Assembly (NCBI GenBank): GCA_017861495.1
Contig: JAGFXW010000189.1
Span: 1-5,016 of the forward strand
Length of the DNA stretch: 5,016 bases
Direction: 5' to 3'
Source of the DNA: Bacillota bacterium
GTDB taxonomy: Bacteria; Bacillota_C; Negativicutes; CTSoil-072
Position numbers and translations under genes: made by a program. Shown here one piece after another: positions 1 to 5,016 of the stretch. The notes under the pieces were generated by a model. The model saw nothing but the letters and a program-made list of their open reading frames with translations, was not told the origin of the DNA and did no database searches. How positions within the stretch are numbered: the first letter of the stretch is position 1; every line of letters starts with the position of its first letter.

Positions 1-249
1 GCCGGAGTAAACATCCGGGGAAGATTTTTGATTGATCCGGATGGGATCATTCAGGCAATGGAAGTGATGACGCCTCCAGTGGGACGGAATTTCTCGGAAC
101 TGTTGCGCCAGGTCCAAGCTTTTCAGCATGTAAGAGCGACCGGAGAAGTAACACCGGCTGGCTGGACGCCTGGTAAGTTAACCTTGAAACCGGGGCCTGA
201 ATTGGTGGGGAAGGTATGGACGGTGTGGAAACCAGAAATGGGTAAATAA
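1..249 (+). CDS. Peroxiredoxin (AhpC/Prx1-like), C-terminal part, 5' end outside window
   Basis: The reading frame is open from base 1 and gives 82 residues before the TAA at 247-249; the start lies upstream of the window. The segment 'RGRFLIDPDGIIQAMEV' is the typical late-thioredoxin-fold strand pair of AhpC/Prx1 peroxiredoxins. It is followed by 'VGRNFSELLRQVQAFQHV' and the C-terminal tail 'GEVTPAGW...LKPGPELVGKVW'. These cytoplasmic thiol peroxidases reduce H2O2 and organic peroxides; the peroxidatic cysteine would be in the missing N-terminal half. In classical AhpC the tail reads 'GEVCPA(K/G)W' and its Cys is the resolving residue. Here that position is Thr (residue 51 of the visible fragment), and no other Cys occurs in the 82 residues. 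The protein may therefore work as a 1-Cys enzyme or use a resolving thiol elsewhere. Family assignment is firm; the exact reductant is unknown. A GTG, TTG or ATT codon inside the visible part is not a likely start. Confidence 0.9.
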   Translation, partial: AGVNIRGRFLIDPDGIIQAMEVMTPPVGRNFSELLRQVQAFQHVRATGEVTPAGWTPGKLTLKPGPELVGKVWTVWKPEMGK

Positions 250-285
250 TTTACATCATTGACATTTTCTGAAGTATGGCATATT

Positions 286-327
286 AGAGTGCTGTTATTA
301 ACAGAATTCTGTTAATAACAGCACTCT
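286..327. terminator. Perfect 42-bp palindrome, probable bidirectional terminator
   Basis: The arms 286-306 and 307-327 are exact reverse complements, centred on the GAATTC at 304-309. In RNA this would form a stem of about 19 bp closed by an AAUU loop. It begins 37 bp after the peroxiredoxin stop. The bases that follow (TTGTTATAAAA) are only moderately U-rich, so it is not a textbook intrinsic terminator. A palindromic protein-binding site or a 3'-end stabilising hairpin is the alternative. Confidence 0.6.
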
Positions 328-375
328 TGTTATAAAACAAGAAATAGAGGTGAATGGTTATTTCTAAGAAAGGCG

Positions 376-397
376 GTCGGCATATGCCGGCTTTTTT
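376..397 (+). terminator. Rho-independent terminator
   Basis: A compact GC-rich stem (376-381 pairing with 386-391, one G-T wobble, ATAT loop) is followed directly by six T residues at 392-397. This is the classic intrinsic terminator form on the plus strand. It could be a second terminator behind the peroxiredoxin, or it could end a separate short transcript that starts after the palindrome at 286-327. Confidence 0.55.
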
Positions 398-504
398 AGC
401 GCGAAATAGGAGTACTTAAAGGTGGAATTGAGGAGTTCTTTGCAAGAAGAGCTCTTTATATTTTGGAAAGGAAAGAAATAAAAACACATCCTTGTTACTT
501 TTTT

Positions 505-513
505 TGTTATGAT
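505..513 (+). promoter_or_regulatory. Candidate extended -10 promoter for the secreted-protein gene
   Basis: TGTTATGAT matches an extended -10 element (TGn plus TATGAT at 508-513) in an AT-rich, T-tract-rich context. It lies about 70 bp upstream of the start codon at 584. No good -35 hexamer is found 16-18 bp upstream, so the call rests on the extended -10 alone. Confidence 0.3.
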
Positions 514-583
514 ACGTTTATGTAAGTAGTTAGAATAAGCAGTTTTGAGTTTTTACAAATTGTTTGGTTATGAGGAGGAGAGA

Positions 584-2026
584 ATGATGAAAAAATCAAT
601 AGCTTGGGCGTGTGCGGTTTTATTTATTTGTACGGTGGTATTTTTTGGCGCGGTATGTTCTGCAAAAGAAGCGGTGGGTGATGGTGCCTACAATGACAAG
701 AGTGAAATTATTCAACAAAATGATTTGAAAAAACAATGCTTGGCAGCAACGATAACCGCAATTAACCTGGAAATAAACCGGCATCAGCGATGGCTTGACT
801 ATCGTATTCAGCAAGGCGATCAGAACGCTGCGGAAGAGTTGCGAAAATCGATTGTTGTTTTAAAATCAGATCTGGAAAAGTATTCTGTCATGAAGCCTGA
901 CGATTACCAGTTGCCGGAAAAAAGAGAAAATATAGGCTGGACTGGGGATAAACCAGGAATTGATTCGCTTTTGTATGTAGATAATATGTCCAAAAATGGC
1001 CCTTGGTATCATATGGTCGGGATAAAAGGCGGAAATTATTCCGCTTTATCGTCTAAAGAGAGGTATCATGTTGTTTTTTATCCCGTATACCAACGCAGTT
1101 ATTGGGGAATGGATAGTTCTTATGTTTATGTTGCTGATTTTGGGCAACAGCAGCAGGGAAAACGAATTACGGGCGAAGTATATAAGCATCAATATGCCTT
1201 TCCATTGGATGATAAAACCAAGTGTGACAGCTATCAAATTTTTTTATTGAAAGACTTACAACCTGGTACGAAAGCAAAGCAGATCCTCAATGCAAAAAAA
1301 TCAACGTTTGCTATAAACTTGTCAGAGGAACAAATGCAAGAATATTTTTATATAGAATTTATTTCTTCTGTTGGCAGCAAGACGTTGAAAATTAGTGAAA
1401 TAACAGGTGATCCAATAGAAATAATTTTAGAACCGGAAGTTTTTATAAAAAAACCGGCCATATATCTTTACCCCGAAGAAAAATCTAAAATTGTAATTAC
1501 TCATTCCTTCAAAGGGAAGATTCTAAGTACATATCCAACATATGGGGATAACTGGACTGTTATCGCTGATCCGGATGGAACTTTATTGAACTGGAAGGAC
1601 AATCGAACGTATCAATATTTATTTTGGGATGGATTTTATTCTTTTCCGCAGGAACATTATCAATACCAATCTGGGTTTTATGTAGAAAAGAAAGATTATG
1701 TGCTGTTTTTGCAAGACAAACTAGCTCATATTGGATTAAATGAGAGAGAAATTAACGATTTTATTGTTTATTGGCTTCCAAGCATGAGTAAATACAGCAA
1801 CTGTTTTGTTCATTTCCGCATCAATGACAATATTGATGGTAGTTCCATTTTAACGGTAAGTCCTGCGCCGAAAACAACCATCCGGGTATTTATGGAATTT
1901 GCCGGCATTGAAGATATGCCAAGGACCGGTAAACTGCCAGAACAACTGCTTCCTGCATTTGTGAGACAAGGTTTTGTCCTGGTGGAATGGGGAGGAGCAG
2001 AACTGGGCAGTAGTAAAATTGAATAA
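584..2026 (+). CDS. Secreted protein with C-terminal KPxIYLYP domain, function unknown
   Basis: The start is placed at ATG 584, or ATG 587 three bases later, because AGGAGG at 573-578 sits 5 or 8 bases upstream. The frame is open back to 545 but has no better ribosome site. The 480-residue product begins 'MMKKS', followed by a hydrophobic stretch (about residues 6-25) and a possible signal-peptidase I site after residue 27 (VCSA/KEAV). The cysteine there does not make a good lipobox. Residues about 45-105 are charged and helical, possibly a short coiled coil. Residues about 125-190 form a Tyr/Gly-rich putative beta domain with no family I recognise. Residues about 288-475 match a widespread but uncharacterised secreted domain. 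Its landmarks are 'KPAIYLYPEE' (290-299), 'DPDGTL' (329-334), 'YLFWDGFY' (345-352), 'FIVYWLP' (393-399) and the terminal 'GFVLVEWGG' (463-471). No catalytic triad or metal site stands out. The gene is visibly more AT-rich than its neighbours. Coding status and secretion are secure; function is unknown. Confidence 0.85.
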   Translation: MMKKSIAWACAVLFICTVVFFGAVCSAKEAVGDGAYNDKSEIIQQNDLKKQCLAATITAINLEINRHQRWLDYRIQQGDQNAAEELRKSIVVLKSDLEKYSVMKPDDYQLPEKRENIGWTGDKPGIDSLLYVDNMSKNGPWYHMVGIKGGNYSALSSKERYHVVFYPVYQRSYWGMDSSYVYVADFGQQQQGKRITGEVYKHQYAFPLDDKTKCDSYQIFLLKDLQPGTKAKQILNAKKSTFAINLSEEQMQEYFYIEFISSVGSKTLKISEITGDPIEIILEPEVFIKKPAIYLYPEEKSKIVITHSFKGKILSTYPTYGDNWTVIADPDGTLLNWKDNRTYQYLFWDGFYSFPQEHYQYQSGFYVEKKDYVLFLQDKLAHIGLNEREINDFIVYWLPSMSKYSNCFVHFRINDNIDGSSILTVSPAPKTTIRVFMEFAGIEDMPRTGKLPEQLLPAFVRQGFVLVEWGGAELGSSKIE

Positions 2027-2030
2027 GACA

Positions 2031-2056
2031 ACACGGCATTTTGCCGGTGTGGTTTT
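2031..2056 (+). terminator. Weak hairpin plus T-tract behind the secreted-protein gene
   Basis: Just 4 bases after the TAA, ACAC-GGCA (2031-2038) can pair with TGCC-G-GTGT (2042-2050) with one bulged G, followed by GGTTTT. It has the form of a weak plus-strand terminator. The stronger hairpin at 2060-2101 may do most of the work. Confidence 0.35.
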
Positions 2057-2059
2057 CGC

Positions 2060-2101
2060 ATGCAAAGGCCGGCGCTTATATATAAACGCCGGCCTTTGCA
2101 T
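2060..2101. terminator. Strong hairpin between convergent genes, probable bidirectional terminator
   Basis: Arms 2060-2074 and 2087-2101 are perfect 15-bp reverse complements containing GGCCGGCG. The AT-only interior can pair further (TTATATATAA at 2076-2085). It lies 33 bp after the plus-strand stop at 2026 and 7 bp beyond the minus-strand stop at 2109, as expected for a shared terminator at a convergent junction. A clean U-run is missing on both sides; ATCATTTT follows on the plus strand. Confidence 0.65.
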
Positions 2102-2108
2102 ATCATTT

Positions 2109-2351
2109 TCAGTTTGTTGTGTGTTTTTCCAATGCGCGAGCCAGTTGGTCGGCACAGGAGGTATTGTTTCGGCAAAGGTTGCCTTTGAAAGTTTCGATGA
2201 CCTTATTGACCGGCATCCCATCGATGAGACGGCTGATTGCCTGAAGATTTCCGGGACAACCGCCGACAAAGTTTACATTTTTAACGGCGCCGTTTTCTAC
2301 CTCAAATTGAATTTCTTTGGGGCATACGCCTTGCGGAATATAACGTTCCAT
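2109..2351 (-). CDS. TSCPD domain protein (TIGR03905-type small protein)
   Basis: This 80-residue protein closely follows the free-standing TSCPD family. It shows 'PQGVCPKEIQFEVENGAV', 'VNFVGGCPGNLQAISRLIDGM', 'VIETFKGNLC' and 'TSCADQLARALE'. The four conserved cysteines C10, C32, C60 and C66 are all present and may bind zinc; the same domain occurs at the C terminus of some class II ribonucleotide reductases. The name-giving motif is altered to T-S-C-A-D. The function of the stand-alone family is not established. The ATG at 2349-2351 is preceded by AAAAGGAG (plus-strand 2363-2370) with an 11-base gap, which supports this start. The gene begins 22 bp after the stop of the sulfur-transfer flavoenzyme on the same strand, so it is very likely the last gene of that operon. 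A role as a small metal- or sulfur-binding partner is inference only. Confidence 0.88.
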   Translation of the reverse strand: MERYIPQGVCPKEIQFEVENGAVKNVNFVGGCPGNLQAISRLIDGMPVNKVIETFKGNLCRNNTSCADQLARALEKHTTN

Positions 2352-2362
2352 GATAGTAACAA

Positions 2363-2370
2363 CTCCTTTT
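2363..2370 (-). promoter_or_regulatory. Ribosome binding site of the TSCPD gene
   Basis: The minus strand reads AAAAGGAG in the 22-bp gap after the flavoenzyme stop, 11 bases before the ATG. The spacing is slightly long but the match is good. It indicates that the TSCPD protein is translated independently from the shared mRNA. Confidence 0.6.
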
Positions 2371-2373
2371 ATT

Positions 2374-4818
2374 TTAGATGAAAAGATTTACATTGGCATT
2401 TTCTGCTTCACCGAGATAATAGCCGACTCCGCCAACTTTTACCCCGTCGAGCAGTTCTTCTTGATGAAGACCCATGACGTCCATGGACATTTGGCAGGCA
2501 ACGATTTCAATTCCGGCTTTTTGTGCCTCTTGGATTAAGTCTTCCAACGATGAGATGTTTTTGTTTTTCATGACCATTCGCATCATCTTGGTCCCCATAC
2601 CCAGCATATTCATATTGGATAGTTTCAAAGCTGTACTGCCGCGCGGCATCATCCAACCGAACATTTTATCGATGAGCCCTTTTTGTACCGGAACTGCTTC
2701 CGTCTTGCGGAGAATATTCAGTCCCCAGAAGGTGAAGAACATAGTAACCTTCTTGCCCATGGCTGCAGCGCCATTGGCAATGACAAAGGAAGCTAGTGCT
2801 TTATCCAAGTCTCCGCTGAACACGACGATCGTTTTGTTGTCTTTCCGGGTCTCGCTGGTTTGTTCAACCGCGCTGCCTCCTTTTTGAACCAGGGCGATAA
2901 TGCGGTTGTTTTCTTTTTTTACATTGATTAGCCGGTTGCCCGTTTGTTGCGACCAAGCCTTAACATCTTCAAAGAAACCGGGGTCGGATGCTGTGATTTG
3001 GATTGCTTCGCCAGGATTCATTTGATCTAAGCTTGTTTTCACTTTCATCAGTGGGCCTGGGCAGCTTAAGCCGCAGGCATCCAGAAAATGCTGAGCTGTG
3101 ATGGAACTCGCAGGAATTTGTTGTTCTTGATTGGAGGAAACCGTTTTCGTTGTTTCGGCAGTTTGTCGTTGCACAGTCTGAATGTAAGTCAATGCTGATT
3201 TGTAACCTCCAGTCATGCTCTTGGTTCGAAACCCGTTTTGGACCAGAATACGCGAAGCGATATAACTTTGCAAACCAACTTTGCAAACAATCAAAATTAG
3301 CTTATTTTTATCCAATTCGTTCAGTCGTTTTCGTAAACTGTCGGTAGGGATATTGATGGCTCCGTGAAGAGCGCCAGTTGAAAATTCTAACTCCGTACGC
3401 ACATCCAGCAGTATCGTTTGTTGCGGATCGAAAGAAGATAATTGCTCATACGGGAAAACCTCTAAGCGACCGGCAAGAACGTTTTCGGCGACAAAACCGG
3501 CCATATTGAGAGGAGCTTTGGCGGAAGAAAATGGTGGGGCATAGGAAAGTTCCAACTCAGCCAGATCGGTCACTGTACCCTTTAACCGAATCACGGTTGC
3601 CAGGATATCCATTTCCTTGTCGATCCCGACAGGTCCTATCGCTTGGCCACCAAGAATATGCCCTGCGTCATCAAATAACAACTTGATGGTTATAGGCAAT
3701 GCATCCGGATAATAATTTGCGTGGGAGTTAGGATGTACATAAATACTATGATAAGGAATTTGCAGCCGTTTCAGCATACGTTCATTATTGCCTGTTGCAG
3801 CGGCAGTAATGGTAAATACCTTGAGAATGGACGTCCCCAGACTGCCCTTGTAGGAGCTAGGGATACCGGCGATATTGTCTGCGGCAATTCTTCCTTGTTT
3901 GTTGGCAGGACCGGCAAGAGGAATTGCGGCCGGCTGGCCGGTAACGAAATCTTTCACCTCAATTGCGTCGCCAACCGCAAAAATATCCGGTTGATTGGTC
4001 GCCATATGCCCATCGACCAGGATATGGCCGCGAGCGCTTAAGGCAATGCCGCTGTCTTTCAGAAAAGCAGTATCCGGCGTAACGCCGATTGCGAGAATTA
4101 CAAGGTCGGCAACGATCGTAGATCCGCTTTGCAGAGATACGGTAATGTTATCTCCATCCTCTTGAAAGCCGGTTACGCCATCGCCTAAATAGAGACGGAC
4201 GCCGTTTTCCTGCAATTCTTTTTCTACCAATATGGCCATATCGCTGTCAAATGGCGCCAGAATATGCGGCGCAGCTTCGGCTAGACTGACTTCCAAGCCG
4301 CGCTCACGAAGGTTTTCTGCCATTTCGACACCAATGAATCCGCCGCCGATCACGACCGCCCGACGGCTGTTTTGGCTGTCGACAATTTGTTTGATCCGGT
4401 CTGTATCGGGAATATTACGGAGGGTGAAAACACGGCTGCTATTGATGCCGGGAATATTGGGGCGGATCGGTTTTGCTCCCGGCGATAGAACCAACGTATC
4501 ATAACTTTCTTCATAAATTCTCTTATCTTTGCTGTGAATGGTAACTGTTTTGTTAACGGGATGAACAGCAGTGACTTCGCTGTTTACTCTAACGTCGATC
4601 GCGAAACGGGCGTTCATGGCTTGCGGGGTTTGTACAACCAGCTTTTCCCGATCTTTGATTGTTTCGCCGATGTAATAGGGCAGGCCGCAATTAGCAAAGG
4701 AAATGTATTCGTCTCTCTCCAATAAAATAATTTCGGCCTGTTCGTCCAGACGGCGAAGCCTTGTGGCTGCAGAAGCACCACCGGCAACGCCGCCAACAAT
4801 GATTACTTTTCTTCCCAT
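2374..4818 (-). CDS. CoA-disulfide/persulfide reductase fused to rhodanese, TusA and DsrE-like domains
   Basis: This 814-residue cytoplasmic flavoenzyme has four modules. (1) Residues 1-450 are a CoA-disulfide reductase-type pyridine-nucleotide:disulfide oxidoreductase. They carry FAD motif 'GGVAGGASAATR' (9-20), single redox Cys C44 in 'SFANCGLPYY', NAD(P) motif 'VVIGGGFIGVE' (155-165), second FAD motif 'IFAVGDA' (279-285), and tyrosines Y370 and Y426 ('YAPPF') in the places of the S. aureus catalytic tyrosines. (2) Residues about 455-548 are a rhodanese with C512 in 'CKVGLQS'. (3) Residues about 575-645 are a TusA domain, 'DACGLSCPGPLMKVK', with C586. (4) Residues about 661-814 are a DsrE-like domain with C775 in 'ACQMSMDVMG' and a Met-rich segment. 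Ser/Thr/Gln-rich linkers join the last modules. Related CoADR-rhodanese proteins use NAD(P)H to reduce CoA disulfide, CoA persulfide or polysulfide; TusA and DsrE relay sulfur. AGGAGGT lies 8 bases before the ATG. The start overlaps the upstream ArsR gene by 16 bp. Family is secure; the physiological substrate is inferred. Confidence 0.95.
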   Translation of the reverse strand: MGRKVIIVGGVAGGASAATRLRRLDEQAEIILLERDEYISFANCGLPYYIGETIKDREKLVVQTPQAMNARFAIDVRVNSEVTAVHPVNKTVTIHSKDKRIYEESYDTLVLSPGAKPIRPNIPGINSSRVFTLRNIPDTDRIKQIVDSQNSRRAVVIGGGFIGVEMAENLRERGLEVSLAEAAPHILAPFDSDMAILVEKELQENGVRLYLGDGVTGFQEDGDNITVSLQSGSTIVADLVILAIGVTPDTAFLKDSGIALSARGHILVDGHMATNQPDIFAVGDAIEVKDFVTGQPAAIPLAGPANKQGRIAADNIAGIPSSYKGSLGTSILKVFTITAAATGNNERMLKRLQIPYHSIYVHPNSHANYYPDALPITIKLLFDDAGHILGGQAIGPVGIDKEMDILATVIRLKGTVTDLAELELSYAPPFSSAKAPLNMAGFVAENVLAGRLEVFPYEQLSSFDPQQTILLDVRTELEFSTGALHGAINIPTDSLRKRLNELDKNKLILIVCKVGLQSYIASRILVQNGFRTKSMTGGYKSALTYIQTVQRQTAETTKTVSSNQEQQIPASSITAQHFLDACGLSCPGPLMKVKTSLDQMNPGEAIQITASDPGFFEDVKAWSQQTGNRLINVKKENNRIIALVQKGGSAVEQTSETRKDNKTIVVFSGDLDKALASFVIANGAAAMGKKVTMFFTFWGLNILRKTEAVPVQKGLIDKMFGWMMPRGSTALKLSNMNMLGMGTKMMRMVMKNKNISSLEDLIQEAQKAGIEIVACQMSMDVMGLHQEELLDGVKVGGVGYYLGEAENANVNLFI

Positions 4819-5016
4819 GATTTGTTACCTCCTGAAATTGGTTTTTCTATTTCGGAAAATAAAACGTGAATTAATTGAACGATTCTAGGGTTGCTGACCT
4901 GGTAGTTGATTTCTAACCCATTACGAGTACCGCTGATGATGCCGGCAGCCCGCAATTTTTGCAAGTGCTGGGAGATTGTAGATTGCGGGGCGTTCAAGCA
5001 CGATTGCATGTGGCTG
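4803..5016 (-). CDS. ArsR-family transcriptional regulator, C-terminal part, 5' end outside window
   Basis: The minus-strand frame is open to the right edge and ends at 4803, showing 70 residues. 'NAPQSTISQHLQKLRAAGII' is the recognition-helix region of an ArsR/SmtB winged helix-turn-helix, followed by the wing ('GTRNGLEINYQV') and a final dimerisation helix ('NPRIVQLIHVLFSEIEK'). The ATG at 5007-5009 falls just before the recognition helix, so it is internal and the true start is beyond 5016. These dimeric repressors usually leave DNA on binding metal or on thiol modification. Only one Cys is visible, just before the recognition helix (MQSC). The final helix has a single His and no Cys, so neither a standard alpha-5 metal site nor the second Cys of SqrR/BigR-type persulfide sensors is seen there. 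The gene overlaps the downstream flavoenzyme by 16 bp, which points to co-transcription and probably autoregulation. A sulfur-related signal is inferred from context. Confidence 0.87.
   Translation of the reverse strand, partial: SHMQSCLNAPQSTISQHLQKLRAAGIISGTRNGLEINYQVSNPRIVQLIHVLFSEIEKPISGGNKSWEEK
4827..4833 (-). promoter_or_regulatory. Ribosome binding site of the sulfur-transfer flavoenzyme
   Basis: The minus strand reads AGGAGGT 8 bases before the ATG at 4816-4818, an almost ideal site that fixes the start. It lies inside the last codons of the ArsR gene, so translation of the two genes is probably coupled. Confidence 0.75.

Larger units (their letters stand above)
250..583. other. Intergenic region with hairpins and a candidate promoter
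   Basis: This AT-rich stretch of about 330 bp lies between two plus-strand genes. I find no convincing protein gene in it. It holds a perfect palindrome (286-327), a small stem with a Shine-Dalgarno-like loop (340-365), a U-tailed hairpin terminator (376-397), a weak GCAA-loop hairpin (433-454) and an extended -10 promoter candidate (505-513). Two very short reading frames exist at 354-419 (21 codons) and 422-481 (19 codons), but neither has a well-placed ribosome site together with recognisable content. Confidence 0.6.

Noticed and set aside
354..419. 21-codon frame starting at ATG 354 behind GAGGTG
   Set aside because: The Shine-Dalgarno spacing is too short, and the frame runs through a U-tailed terminator hairpin. 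It is mentioned only as part of the possible short-RNA element.
422..481. 19-codon frame from GTG 422 behind AAAGG, and a weak GCAA-loop hairpin at 433-454 followed by a T-rich tail
   Set aside because: The peptide resembles nothing I know, and the stem relies on G-T pairs. Both may be chance in AT-rich DNA.
545..583. Upstream TTG start at 545 for the secreted-protein gene
   Set aside because: No ribosome site precedes it, and it would put 13 extra residues in front of a normal signal peptide. AGGAGG at 573-578 clearly serves ATG 584/587.
1810..2381. Overlapping reading frames on both strands around the 2060-2101 hairpin (1810-2175 minus, 1850-2269 minus, 1974-2381 plus), with similar 'KGRRLYI' segments
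   Set aside because: The similar peptides come from the hairpin arms read on opposite strands. The frames overlap the well-supported secreted-protein and TSCPD genes and have no family resemblance or good ribosome site.
2969..3286. 105-codon minus-strand frame inside the flavoenzyme, considered as a frameshifted fragment
   Set aside because: The main frame is continuous through rhodanese and TusA with all key residues, so there is no frameshift to explain.
2474..4888. Several plus-strand frames of 60-137 codons opposite the flavoenzyme, for example 2474-2887 and 3721-4041
   Set aside because: They are antisense shadows of a fully supported 814-residue gene and show no recognisable domains.
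1..5016. A single oxidative and sulfur-stress system including the peroxiredoxin and the minus-strand sulfur operon
   Set aside because: The peroxiredoxin is on the opposite strand, separated by an unrelated gene and by terminators. No shared operator-like sequence was found.

Overview
The window looks like the chromosome of a low-to-mid-GC, probably anaerobic Firmicute. The strong AGGAGG-type ribosome sites, the CoA-disulfide-reductase/rhodanese/TusA/DsrE fusion, the free-standing TSCPD protein and the AhpC-like peroxiredoxin with a 'TPAGW' tail all fit that group. A Negativicutes (Sporomusa/Pelosinus-like) origin is a guess. There is no sign of phage, transposon, CRISPR or RNA genes.

Layout. 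Positions 1-249 (+) hold the last 82 residues of a peroxiredoxin. Positions 250-583 carry no convincing gene. They contain a perfect 42-bp palindrome, a U-tailed hairpin terminator, a weaker hairpin and a candidate promoter. Positions 584-2026 (+) encode a secreted protein of about 480 residues with a C-terminal 'KPxIYLYP' domain whose function I do not know. Positions 2027-2108 form a convergent junction with a strong hairpin. Everything from 2109 to the right edge is on the minus strand and reads as one operon: an ArsR-family regulator (partial, 4803-5016), a four-module sulfur-transfer flavoenzyme of 814 residues (2374-4818), and an 80-residue TSCPD protein (2109-2351).

The minus-strand operon is the most coherent biology here. 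The flavoenzyme joins a CoA-disulfide/persulfide reductase, a rhodanese, a TusA domain and a DsrE-like domain. Each module keeps its expected cysteine (C44, C512, C586, C775), so a sulfane sulfur could be passed along one polypeptide. The regulator gene overlaps the enzyme start by 16 bp, which suggests translational coupling and local control, perhaps by sulfur species. The TSCPD protein follows 22 bp downstream with its own Shine-Dalgarno and four cysteines. Its role is unknown, but its position makes it a candidate partner. The peroxiredoxin is on the opposite strand, 2 kb away, with no visible regulatory link to the sulfur operon.
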